10,139 nt of DNA, taken from positions 1 to 10,139 of the forward strand of contig SICW01000026.1 of NCBI GenBank assembly GCA_009691355.1, given 5' to 3'. Positions 1 through 6,514 of this stretch are shown here, in pieces. Every line of letters begins with the position of its first letter. Position 1 is the first letter of the stretch. The translations under genes were made by a program, and so were the position numbers. This DNA comes from Candidatus Woesearchaeota archaeon. Its GTDB lineage: Archaea > Nanobdellota > Nanobdellia > SCGC-AAA011-G17 > GW2011-AR17. The notes beneath the pieces are model-generated. The model ran no database searches and was not told where the DNA came from. It saw nothing but the letters and a program-made list of their open reading frames with translations.

Positions 1-2
1 GA

Positions 3-410
3 GACTGGACACCCTTAGCAAAGAAGTTCCAAGAAGAATTGCTTATGAGGGTATTTACGAAACAAAAAGTTGATGTTTTTATCTCTCAGTTTGTGAAGGA
101 TTTGAAAAAAGGAAAATATGATAACTTACTAGTGTATAAAAAGTCTTTACGAAAGTCTTTGAAAGATTATACCAAAACTACTCCTCCTCACGTAAAAGCT
201 GCACGGCAGTTAAAAACATTTAAGGGAACAGTTGTTCGTTATGTTCATACGACTGAAGGTGTTGAACTTTTGGAGTTAAAGAAGGGGGAATATAATTACG
301 ATCATTATGTACAGAAACAAATCAAACCCATTGCTGATTCTGTGTTACTTTTCTTAGGATTGAAATTTGAGGAAGTGCTTTCTGGGCAGAAAAGTTTGTT
401 TGGCTATTAG
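3..410 (+). CDS. polB: Family B DNA polymerase, C-terminal fragment (5' end outside window)
   Basis: The frame is open from base 3, the first full codon at the window edge, to a TAG at 408-410, giving 135 visible residues. A TTG at 39 is not the start, because the upstream codons read DWTPLAKKFQEEL, typical of the thumb region of Pol II/PolB enzymes. The later segments TKTTPPHVKAA, YDHYVQKQIKPIADSVL and the closing SGQKSLFGY match the conserved C-terminal end of family B polymerases, which bind DNA behind the active site. The palm and exonuclease domains lie off the left edge. The last seven residues, QKSLFGY, resemble a PCNA-interacting (PIP) box, Q-x-x-L-x-x-aromatic, as expected for a replicative polymerase. 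The gene converges on the next one, with stop codons overlapping by 4 nt. The family call is firm; the subfamily cannot be told from this fragment. Confidence 0.92.
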   Translation, partial: DWTPLAKKFQEELLMRVFTKQKVDVFISQFVKDLKKGKYDNLLVYKKSLRKSLKDYTKTTPPHVKAARQLKTFKGTVVRYVHTTEGVELLELKKGEYNYDHYVQKQIKPIADSVLLFLGLKFEEVLSGQKSLFGY

Positions 411-1021
411 AACTCTGTGAGCATGTAGATGCCTTCTGAGAGCCATTCAAAGGTTGTGAATATTCGATATTTTCCAAAATTTATTTCCCCATCGTTGGCT
501 AATTCTCTTATTTGAAGAGTATTTCCCACTTTGCTTTTTTTTGCTCTAGGAATAAGACTTTCCAGATGCCTTTTTCTTTCTAAATCCTTTTTTCCTACTC
601 CTTGCGTTGTGAGATAGGCTTGAGCCATGCATCTTCTGTAGAAACTGTCCTGATCCATATCTTGCAACTCTCTTAAAGATCTTATTTGTTCTTGTTCATT
701 CATCGGATAAGATCTTCTGACATAGTTCGCTCGTTCTGCTCTCCCTTCTCCTAACATTCTTTCTACTTCTCCTTTAATCGTTTCAGAAAGACTTATTTCT
801 CCCATGCCTGTAAAGAGTGCATGATGTTTTTGTTTAAGTCCCTCTAAGGCCTTTACTTCTGGAAATGGAGGTCTCCATATTACTCCGTATAGAGAACTTG
901 GAAGCTCTTGTTCTCCTTGAGGAAAGAGCTCTAGAATAGCCCCTATAATCGCTTCTGTAGAATATTCTCCTCCGTATGTGAATGTTCTTTGAAAACTTGT
1001 TAAAGCTTGGTCTCTGGACAT
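407..1021 (-). CDS. Hypothetical protein, 204 aa
   Basis: I do not recognise this protein. It starts with ATG at 1021 and ends at a TAA (407-409) that interlocks with the polB stop codon. It is soluble-looking and charged, with no signal peptide or membrane segment. The middle part (about residues 80-160) is rich in Arg, Glu and Gln and probably helical, with clusters such as ERMLGEGRAERANYVRRSY and GVGKKDLERKRHLESLIPR. The C-terminus (about 170-204) is mixed and looks like a small beta-containing end with several aromatics. A TATA-like TTTTTAAA at 1044-1051 is centred about 26 nt before the ATG, so it can have its own leaderless transcript although it lies last in the minus-strand cluster, 78 nt after the phosphoesterase gene. 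The codon pattern and promoter support a real gene; the function is unknown. Confidence 0.75.
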   Translation of the reverse strand: MSRDQALTSFQRTFTYGGEYSTEAIIGAILELFPQGEQELPSSLYGVIWRPPFPEVKALEGLKQKHHALFTGMGEISLSETIKGEVERMLGEGRAERANYVRRSYPMNEQEQIRSLRELQDMDQDSFYRRCMAQAYLTTQGVGKKDLERKRHLESLIPRAKKSKVGNTLQIRELANDGEINFGKYRIFTTFEWLSEGIYMLTEF

Positions 1022-1043
1022 AGAAATGGGGGTATTATCATCC

Positions 1044-1051
1044 TTTAAAAA
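1044..1051 (-). promoter_or_regulatory. TATA-like box for the 204-aa hypothetical gene
   Basis: On the minus strand this reads TTTTTAAA within CCTTTTTAAAGG. It is centred about 26 nt upstream of the ATG at 1021, the spacing expected for an archaeal leaderless promoter and the same as for other genes in this window. No Shine-Dalgarno sequence is visible before the ATG. Confidence 0.5.
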
Positions 1052-1099
1052 GGTGTTTCTTTTCAGTTTTCAACTTTTTATTTAAGAATTTTTAACGTC

Positions 1100-2323
1100 T
1101 TATTGCTGGTGAGGTATTTCTTTTATTTGTAAAGCTTCGGCCTTGTTTTTCTCTTCTTTAGACACTCTTTTGAATCTTCTTTTAATTCTCTCACGGATCT
1201 TCATTTTTTTCCGTCTTCGCGTATATTTGAGAATATCTTTTATTGCAATGGGTTTTTGCTGTGATCGTCTTTTGAGAAGTTTAATCTCTTGTATTTCATG
1301 TTCATCATGTATAATAAACCCGTAGCTTTTTACTTTGGGGATATAGCATTTCTCTTTTTCATTTAACTGGTACTCGTCTCTCCAGCTTCCAGTATTAAGA
1401 ATAAATTTTCCCTTTACCTTTAAGATTCTTGGCTTGTGTGTGTGTCCTATAACCAGTACTTTATATTTATTCTCTTGAAGTTTCTTCTTTACTCGTTTGT
1501 CTATCTTTATTTCAAATTCTCCTTCTAGAAAATGGTGGACATATTTTTTGAATTCAAGTAAGGGGAATTGTCTCATTGGGTCTTTTCTATGGCGGAATTG
1601 TGTGTAAAAGAAACTTTTTGCCATGTACCAAAATGCGTCAACGATCATTTTCTTTTTTAGTTTTAATGGTAAAAGCTCGATAGTTCTTGCTCTAGGAGTT
1701 AGACGTTCTACTAGAGGATATTCTTCCTTGATGCCTAAGTAATGATCATAGATTGCGTTAAATCCCCAAGGAGTCATAAGAAATGGTTCGGGGCTTACTT
1801 TTGTAGGGGAGGTATGTACCATTTTTTCGGGATCCATTTCGAAAAATACGTCCATTTGTGAGCCATGCTCGATATGTACAAGCCCATCTGTTATCTCAAA
1901 ACCAGGAAAAAGGACTCTTTTTTGTTCTTCTTTGTCTTTTGTAATGTATTCTTTAACTTGGGCTTGTACGAGTTTGAATTCGATATCAAAATCATGGTTT
2001 CCATAAATAAAAATGATTCTTGATTTTGGATTTGTGTTTAGACATTCTCCTAACGTTTTGAAAAAAGACGTATGGGCCTTGTATATTTTTCCCAGTTTCC
2101 ATAAAGAAATATTTGCTGTTACGTGACGGGGGTATTTTCCTTTGTAGGGTGCTTTCAGGAAATCAAAAGTATCTCCATTGAAAATAAAATCTATAGGATA
2201 TTTTTCCCCATAGTGAAAGTTTTTCTTTAGTGTATCTAAGAACAATTCATCTTCTACAAAGTCATCAGTTGCATTCCCTTCACCTAATTCTGTATCGCTG
2301 AAAAGGAGTGTTAACTTTTGCAT
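1100..2323 (-). CDS. Calcineurin-like metallophosphoesterase, downstream copy (407 aa)
   Basis: This is a two-metal phosphoesterase by motif order: FSDTELG near residue 10, NGDTFD near 50, GNHD near 109, a metal-ligand-type His in EHGSQMD near 153, and GHTH near 295 followed by LNTGSWRDEY. The arrangement resembles the LpxH-like branch of the calcineurin superfamily, but the substrate is unknown. Motif I reads D-T-E instead of the usual D-x-H, so a metal-site His is replaced by Glu in both copies. About 140 residues separate the EHGSQMD and GHTH motifs, a large insertion that may form a cap. The C-terminal 60 residues are strongly basic (for example RERIKRRFKRVSK) and could bind membrane or nucleic acid. 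No signal peptide is visible. It is paralogous to the gene just upstream, and its start lies inside that gene's 3' end with a 44-nt overlap. The ATG at 2323 has a TATA-like box 27 nt upstream. Confidence 0.88.
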   Translation of the reverse strand: MQKLTLLFSDTELGEGNATDDFVEDELFLDTLKKNFHYGEKYPIDFIFNGDTFDFLKAPYKGKYPRHVTANISLWKLGKIYKAHTSFFKTLGECLNTNPKSRIIFIYGNHDFDIEFKLVQAQVKEYITKDKEEQKRVLFPGFEITDGLVHIEHGSQMDVFFEMDPEKMVHTSPTKVSPEPFLMTPWGFNAIYDHYLGIKEEYPLVERLTPRARTIELLPLKLKKKMIVDAFWYMAKSFFYTQFRHRKDPMRQFPLLEFKKYVHHFLEGEFEIKIDKRVKKKLQENKYKVLVIGHTHKPRILKVKGKFILNTGSWRDEYQLNEKEKCYIPKVKSYGFIIHDEHEIQEIKLLKRRSQQKPIAIKDILKYTRRRKKMKIRERIKRRFKRVSKEEKNKAEALQIKEIPHQQ

Positions 2324-3578
2324 ATTCTACTGGTGGTATTTTCCTCTTAAAAACCTTTCTGGAGTTCTTTTCCGGAAATAGGAGTTCTTTCACCTGAGCT
2401 TCTTCTAAGATTTCCCGTTTTTTCAGCGTGCTTATTTTTTTCTTTAATCGTTCTAGAACTCCCTTTTTCTGTCTGGTATATCTGATTATATCTTTAACCA
2501 AAATGCTCTTTTGTTTAGATTTATGTTTAACTAACCTTATTGATTCAATATCTTTTTGATCATGTAGAATAAAGCCATATGTTTTTGTTCTTGGTTTGTA
2601 TGTTCTTTCTTTCTCATCTAATTGATATTCATCTCTCCAACTTCCTGTATTTAAGATTATTTTCTGACCTATTTTAAATATCTTTGCCCTATGTGTGTGT
2701 CCCACTGTAAAGACTTTACAATGCTTTTCCTTCAATTTCTTTTCAAGATTTTCTTCAATCTTTAATTCAAATTCTCCTTCTAGAAGAAATTTGACATACG
2801 TTTTGAATTCTTCTAATGGGAATTTTCTTAGGGGGTCACTTCTATATATCCATTGTGTGTAAGAGAATCCTTTTACAATATAGGTTACAGGATCAAGGAC
2901 TACGTTCTTCTTTAGTCTTAATGGGAGTAGTTCAATTGTTCTTGCTCGAGGATTTAGGCGTTCTATTATGGGATATTTTTCCTTTACAGTAATATACTGG
3001 TCAAAAGTAAGGTTATATATCCATGAAGTTTTAAGAAATGCTTTTGGATGTTTCTTTGTTTGTTTCTTATGCATGAGCTCTTCTGGTTTAACTTTATACA
3101 TCATATCCATTTGTGAGCCGTGTTCTACATATATTGGTCCAGTTGTAAATTCAAATCCAGGAAATAGAATCCTCTTTTGTTTTTCTTTGTCTCTTGTAAT
3201 GAGTTCTTGAATCTCTTTTTGTACCCCTTTGAATTCTATATCCAAATCGTGGTTTCCATGAATAAAAATTATTCTTGATTTTGGGTTTGTGTTTAAACTT
3301 TCTTCTAAAACTTTGAAAAAAGAGGGATGTGCGTTGTAAATTTTATTTAGTTTCCAGATTGAAATTTCTTCGGTAATATGCCGGGGATATTTTCCTTTAT
3401 ATGGAGCTTTGAGAAAATCAAAGGTGTCTCCATTTAGAATGAGATCGATAGGATATGTTTTTCCGTAATGGAAGTTTTCTCTTATTGCCTTTAGGAGAAG
3501 CTCTTCTTCTACAAAGTCATCCGTTACATTCCCTTGTCCAAGCTCAGTATCACTAAAAAGAAGGGTAATTTTTTGCAT
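2280..3578 (-). CDS. Calcineurin-like metallophosphoesterase, upstream copy (432 aa)
   Basis: This is a paralogue of the following gene, colinear over most of its length and by eye about three quarters identical in the first 60 residues. The motifs are D10-T-E12, N49-G-D-T-F-D54, G108-N-H-D111, H153 in EHGSQMD and G293-H-T-H296. The same D-x-H to D-x-E change in motif I is present, so it predates the duplication. The proteins match up to about VKEL near residue 397. After that this copy has an extra tail of about 35 residues (LFPEKNSRKVFKRK onward) where the sister copy stops after IKEIPHQQ. The tail reads through a duplicated scrap of the nuclease gene's end and into the start of the sister gene, so it appears to be acquired rather than ancestral. 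The start is the ATG at 3578, 22 nt after the nuclease stop codon, with a TATA-like box overlapping that stop. Cytoplasmic; substrate unknown. Confidence 0.88.
   Translation of the reverse strand: MQKITLLFSDTELGQGNVTDDFVEEELLLKAIRENFHYGKTYPIDLILNGDTFDFLKAPYKGKYPRHITEEISIWKLNKIYNAHPSFFKVLEESLNTNPKSRIIFIHGNHDLDIEFKGVQKEIQELITRDKEKQKRILFPGFEFTTGPIYVEHGSQMDMMYKVKPEELMHKKQTKKHPKAFLKTSWIYNLTFDQYITVKEKYPIIERLNPRARTIELLPLRLKKNVVLDPVTYIVKGFSYTQWIYRSDPLRKFPLEEFKTYVKFLLEGEFELKIEENLEKKLKEKHCKVFTVGHTHRAKIFKIGQKIILNTGSWRDEYQLDEKERTYKPRTKTYGFILHDQKDIESIRLVKHKSKQKSILVKDIIRYTRQKKGVLERLKKKISTLKKREILEEAQVKELLFPEKNSRKVFKRKIPPVEYAKVNTPFQRYRIR
2347..2353 (-). promoter_or_regulatory. TATA-like box for the downstream phosphoesterase
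   Basis: TTTTTAA on the minus strand is centred 27 nt before the ATG at 2323. It lies inside the 3' end of the upstream phosphoesterase gene and within the duplicated scar, so the promoter appears to have been copied together with the gene. The equivalent box for the other copy is at 3601-3607. Confidence 0.5.
2347..2369 (-). repeat. Duplication scar: relic of the nuclease gene's 3' end between the two phosphoesterase genes
   Basis: Forward bases 2347-2369 match 3601-3623 at 22 of 23 positions (both begin TTAAAAACCTTTCTG). At 3601-3621 the minus strand encodes the nuclease's last residues, E-L-Q-K-G-F-stop. At 2347-2367 it still spells E-L-Q-K-G-F-stop, but in a frame not used by the upstream phosphoesterase, which reads straight through it. 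The tandem duplication unit was therefore about 1.25 kb and ran from the nuclease tail through the phosphoesterase gene. A 10-bp direct repeat, GGAGTTCTTT at 2361-2370 and 2381-2390, lies at the junction and may mark the recombination site. Confidence 0.8.
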
Positions 3579-3600
3579 GACCTTTGTCTATCTTTTACTA

Positions 3601-3607
3601 TTAAAAA
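3601..3607 (-). promoter_or_regulatory. TATA-like box overlapping the nuclease stop codon
   Basis: The minus strand reads GGTTTTTAA, in which the final TAA is the nuclease stop codon. TTTTTAA is centred about 26 nt before the ATG at 3578 of the upstream phosphoesterase. The spacing matches the other promoters in the window, so the phosphoesterase can be transcribed separately from the nuclease. Confidence 0.5.
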
Positions 3608-4263
3608 CCTTTCTGAAGTTCTTGGAGGGTTTCTTGTTCTGTGTGTGTGAATTGACAGGTGTTTGGATTGAAGACATAGGTGTTTATTGCATCAAAATAA
3701 CCACAGCGAAAATTGTCTAATGGGATGCCTGTACGTTTAGAGAGCATGTATGCATAAAAAAAAACTTGAGTAGAAGCAAACTTTTCTGCCTTTGCATTTG
3801 GTTTGTAATCCCAGATCCAGACTTTGTCGTCTTCTATTCTTAGTGCATCAATATGGCCCGTTAATGGATTCTTTGTGCCAAAGAGCTTTTCGTATCCCTG
3901 GAGTTCTTCTGCGTTTAACCATAGTGGGACTTCGATTGCAAGGGTATTCCTGTCGTTTTCTAACATAAACATTTGTACTCTTGAGTGGGCTGATTGGTAT
4001 CTTGTTGCATTGTGCACATGGCCTTGCTTTGTGAGTTCAGTTACTTCATGTTTGTCAATGTGTTTGAGCTTGAGGTTGTTTAGATTGAATCTTAGTTTAG
4101 AAGAACGGGGTTCAATAAGAAAATAGTCATGAGGACAATCTGTGAACATGTCATAGAGGTATTTTTTGAGAGAAGGGTAGTTTGTTGTTAACTCTGCCGT
4201 TTTTGGTTCGTGCACTCTGTAGAAGTACCACCATCCATGTTTGAAAGAAATCTGTTTTATCAC
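3601..4263 (-). CDS. PD-(D/E)XK nuclease domain protein, RecB/Cas4-like (220 aa)
   Basis: The C-terminal half carries the RecB-family nuclease core: E111 in AIEVPLW, G136-H-I-D139, D152-Y-K154 in WIWDYKP, and Q166...Y170 in QVFFYAYML. These correspond to the metal-binding Glu/Asp, the D-x-K catalytic pair and the Q-x-x-x-Y motif of RecB/Cas4 enzymes. The N-terminal 90 residues are less typical. A His in SAHSRVQ (H93) may correspond to the motif I His region. I see no cysteine cluster, so a Cas4-type iron-sulphur site is unlikely. The start is GTG at 4263, with an in-frame TAA 9 nt further upstream ruling out a longer version. I see no convincing TATA box at the usual distance, so it may be read from upstream. 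There is no CRISPR array or other cas gene nearby. It leads a minus-strand cluster with two metallophosphoesterases. The fold call is good; the biological role is unknown. Confidence 0.78.
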   Translation of the reverse strand: MIKQISFKHGWWYFYRVHEPKTAELTTNYPSLKKYLYDMFTDCPHDYFLIEPRSSKLRFNLNNLKLKHIDKHEVTELTKQGHVHNATRYQSAHSRVQMFMLENDRNTLAIEVPLWLNAEELQGYEKLFGTKNPLTGHIDALRIEDDKVWIWDYKPNAKAEKFASTQVFFYAYMLSKRTGIPLDNFRCGYFDAINTYVFNPNTCQFTHTEQETLQELQKGF

Positions 4264-4284
4264 CGCTCTTTAGGTTAGCCTTTT

Positions 4285-4551
4285 TTACTCTTTATTACGT
4301 TTTTGTAGATTTTTCGGGGTTTCTTCTGCTTTTTTCCAGTAGTCTAAGAAATATGATTCCATTGCTAAGGCTAAAGATGGGTCGTGTACATGTATATTCT
4401 ATTTTTCTGGGAGACTTTTGTCCTTTAATGTTATTTTACATTCTTCTCCATCTACGTGTTTGCAAATAATGAAGAGCGAGGAGAACGTGTACGTGAAATC
4501 CTGGGAAGATTCTTTACGTAAATTATAAATACCCTTTTTTCTTTCTTTTTT
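4285..4551 (-). pseudogene. Decayed protein-coding frame upstream of the nuclease, interrupted by in-frame TAG
   Basis: One minus-strand frame is open from 4551 to 4402 (50 codons), hits a TAG at 4399-4401, then continues for 37 codons to TAA at 4285-4287. Both halves look like real protein: IICKHVDGEECKITLKDK before the stop, and IHVHDPSLALAMESYFLDYW followed by a charged tail after it. The frame has no ATG, GTG or TTG before the TAG, and it runs into the FEN-1 promoter. polB, FEN-1 and the HerA-like gene all end in TAG, so TAG is an ordinary stop here and recoding is unlikely. The simplest reading is the 3' remnant of a gene truncated when the FEN-1 side was joined. The tail weakly recalls the ends of TrmB-type or PLD-like proteins, but this is only an impression. 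A 25-residue piece starting at the internal Met could still be translated. Confidence 0.55.
4523..4531 (+). promoter_or_regulatory. TATA box of FEN-1
   Basis: TTATAAATA is centred about 27 nt before the ATG at 4554 and is followed by a pyrimidine-rich stretch. It is the best TATA match in the window and implies a leaderless or nearly leaderless mRNA. Confidence 0.65.
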
Positions 4552-4553
4552 CT

Positions 4554-5564
4554 ATGGGAGTAAAGATATCTGAGCTTGTTGATAAACGAGATCTTAAATG
4601 GGATGAACTTTCTGGGAAGAGTCTGGCTGTTGATGCTTCTAATGTTCTTTTTCAGTTTACCAGTTCTATACGACAAGCTGATGGAACGCCGTTAATGGAT
4701 AGTAATGGACATGTTACTTCACACCTTGTGGGATTATTTTCGCGTGTACCTAACTTATTACAAAAAGGAATTACTCCTGTGTTTGTGTTTGATGGCCAGG
4801 CACCTGCGTTGAAAGAGAAAGTACGGGCTATACGAAGAGGACAAAAAGAAAAAGCACAAGAACGATACACGAAGGCTTTGCTTGAAGAAGATGAAGAAGC
4901 AGCAGGTAAATATTCGAAACAGTTTTCCTATATTACAGGAGATATGTTTTCTGAGGCAGAAGAGCTCTTGCAAGCAATGGGACTTCCCACTGTACAAGCA
5001 CCATCTGAAGCAGAAGCACAATGTGCATATATGGCACAGAAGAAAGTGGTGTGGGGTAGTGTTTCTCAGGATTATGATTCCTTGCTTTTTGGTGCCCCAA
5101 AGCTTGTGTTGAATTTAACCTTATCACAAAAGAGGAAGATTACTGGTGGAAGACATGTGTTGATTGCGCCTTATCTTATTGAACTGAAAGATGTGCTGGA
5201 AAAATTACAGTTAACGCAGGATCAGTTAATTGTTTTAGGTATTCTTATTGGAACAGATTATAATCCTGGTGGTATTCATGGGATTGGGCCAAAGAAAGCA
5301 TTGAAATTATTACACCAAGAGAAAGACTTTGGAAAAATCTTTTCTTCTTTAGAAACAGACTTTGATTGGAAAGAAATCTTTGAGACATTTAAGAATATTC
5401 CTGTAGAAGATGTTCGTCTACATGTTGGAAAAATGGATGTTGAGAAAATAAAAGAAATTCTTGTGGATAGACATGATTTTACAGAAGAACGTGTTGATCA
5501 GACACTTGAAAAATTAAAGACTACTGTGGTGAAGCCTAAGGAAAGTTTGAAGAAGTGGTTTTAG
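4554..5564 (+). CDS. fen: Flap endonuclease 1 (FEN-1/XPG family), 336 aa
   Basis: A structure-specific nuclease that removes 5' flaps during Okazaki fragment maturation and repair. The full length and every catalytic acid are present: D27 (AVDASN), D80 (FVFDGQ), E152 and E154 (APSEAEAQ), D173 and D175 (SQDYDS) and D235 (GTDYN). This is almost exactly the numbering of characterised archaeal FEN-1 enzymes. The N and I domains flank a helical-arch region (about 85-130). The helix-hairpin-helix segment follows as GTDYNPGGIHGIGPKKAL. The C-terminus, PKESLKKWF, fits a PCNA-interacting tail (aromatic WF at the end), although the leading Gln is missing. The start follows the TATA box by about 27 nt and begins MGVKISEL, the usual archaeal N-terminus, whose Gly2 contacts the active site. 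The 3' end overlaps only the unused upstream extension of the next gene. The call is firm. Confidence 0.97.
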   Translation: MGVKISELVDKRDLKWDELSGKSLAVDASNVLFQFTSSIRQADGTPLMDSNGHVTSHLVGLFSRVPNLLQKGITPVFVFDGQAPALKEKVRAIRRGQKEKAQERYTKALLEEDEEAAGKYSKQFSYITGDMFSEAEELLQAMGLPTVQAPSEAEAQCAYMAQKKVVWGSVSQDYDSLLFGAPKLVLNLTLSQKRKITGGRHVLIAPYLIELKDVLEKLQLTQDQLIVLGILIGTDYNPGGIHGIGPKKALKLLHQEKDFGKIFSSLETDFDWKEIFETFKNIPVEDVRLHVGKMDVEKIKEILVDRHDFTEERVDQTLEKLKTTVVKPKESLKKWF

Positions 5565-5569
5565 TAAAG

Positions 5570-5577
5570 TATTTATT
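5570..5577 (+). promoter_or_regulatory. TATA-like box that decides the Trm5-like start
   Basis: TATTTATT lies just after the FEN-1 stop codon and is centred about 26 nt before the ATG at 5600. This supports 5600 as the start rather than the in-frame ATG at 5555, which lies inside the FEN-1 gene and would add a hydrophobic 15-residue extension. Confidence 0.55.
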
Positions 5578-5599
5578 TCTCCTAGGGCTTTTTAGTTCT

Positions 5600-6514
5600 A
5601 TGAAATGTATCAAAGTTCCGAAGAAAGAAGCGCAGAAGGTGAAAGAAATGCTTATGGCAAAGAAACTTTTTGCTTTAGGCTATGCTCCTGTTGCGGGAAG
5701 GACGTACATTTATTTTCCTGTGAATAAAGAAGTGAAAGGGTATACTCTTGTGGAAAAAGAGATTATTCCAGTAAAAAAAGAAGAATTAGATTTTAGCTCT
5801 TATGACCAAATAGGGGATATTGTGATTGTTGGAGAAGATGTTGAGCTTGTAGAAGCAAAAAAACTGTTGAAACGACCAAACGTAAAAGTTGTTCTTCGTA
5901 AGAAAGGTATTCATCATGGGGAGTTTCGCACACAAGATTTGGAGTTTTTAGCAGGTGAGAAAAGGAAAGAGACAATCTACATAGAACATGGTTTACGCAT
6001 GAAACTGGATGTAGAACAATGTTATTTTACTCCTCGTCTTGGAACGGAACGGATGCGTATTGCAGAACTCGTGCAGCCTGGAGAAAAAGTTCTTGTCCTC
6101 TTTTCTGGTGTTGCTCCTTATCCTTTAGTCCTTGCAAAGTATAGTCAAGCTTCTCTTATTTTTGCAGTAGAAAAAAATCCGGTTGCACATCAATATGCCT
6201 TAGAGAACTGTAAAAAATATATGTCTGTTGTTCTTTACAATATGGATGTCAAAGAATTTTCCTATCCTGAAAAGTTTGATCGCATCATTATGCCTCACCC
6301 TAGTGCTGCTCAAGAATTCCTTCCTGTAGCATTAAAACATTTGAAAAAAAATGGAGTGATACACTTCTACACCTTTGCAGCAGATACAGAAATACCTGAA
6401 AAACCTGTTGGACTTATTCGTACAAAAGTTCCTACGTTTAGGGTTCTCTCTGTTATTAAATGCGGACAGTATGCACCTAAAAAATATAGGGTGTGTGTGG
6501 ACTTTACGGTTTAA
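5600..6514 (+). CDS. trm5: Trm5-like tRNA (guanine37-N1)-methyltransferase (304 aa)
   Basis: Predicted to methylate G37 next to the anticodon using S-adenosylmethionine, which prevents frameshifting and is the first step of wyosine synthesis in archaea. The N-terminus MKCIKVPKKEAQKVKEML matches the small D1 domain of archaeal Trm5. The middle has the signature YFTPRLGTERMRIAEL (from residue 142), and the Rossmann methyltransferase core begins at VLVLFSGVAPYPL (about 164), with an acidic AVEKNP strand after it. The catalytic-loop position reads MPHPSAAQEF (from 231), where most Trm5 proteins have N-L-P or D-L-P, a notable deviation. Taw2, the related aminocarboxypropyl transferase, is the main alternative. 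The start at 5600 is chosen over 5555 because the D1 homology begins there and a TATA-like box lies 26 nt upstream. It follows FEN-1 on the same strand, and its TAA interlocks with that of the metalloprotease gene (6511-6514). Confidence 0.85.
   Translation: MKCIKVPKKEAQKVKEMLMAKKLFALGYAPVAGRTYIYFPVNKEVKGYTLVEKEIIPVKKEELDFSSYDQIGDIVIVGEDVELVEAKKLLKRPNVKVVLRKKGIHHGEFRTQDLEFLAGEKRKETIYIEHGLRMKLDVEQCYFTPRLGTERMRIAELVQPGEKVLVLFSGVAPYPLVLAKYSQASLIFAVEKNPVAHQYALENCKKYMSVVLYNMDVKEFSYPEKFDRIIMPHPSAAQEFLPVALKHLKKNGVIHFYTFAADTEIPEKPVGLIRTKVPTFRVLSVIKCGQYAPKKYRVCVDFTV

Noticed and set aside
39..44. TTG start for a 123-aa protein at the left edge
   Set aside because: The frame is open to base 3, and the upstream codons (DWTPLAKKFQEEL) continue the polymerase thumb homology, so the gene starts outside the window.
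3601..4263. Nuclease as a CRISPR Cas4
   Set aside because: No CRISPR repeats or other cas genes are visible, and the cysteine cluster typical of Cas4 is absent; only the shared RecB-type fold is supported.
4399..4401. TAG read as pyrrolysine or another recoded residue in the relic frame
   Set aside because: polB, FEN-1 and the HerA-like gene all end in TAG, so it works as a normal stop here, and the relic also lacks a start codon.
4452..4676. 74-aa minus-strand frame overlapping the FEN-1 start
   Set aside because: It is antisense to FEN-1 with no motif and lies in a different frame from the protein-like relic at 4285-4551.
5555..5599. Longer Trm5-like start at ATG 5555, overlapping FEN-1 by 10 nt
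   Set aside because: The extra 15 residues are hydrophobic and unlike Trm5, whereas ATG 5600 begins the D1 homology and lies 26 nt after a TATA-like box.
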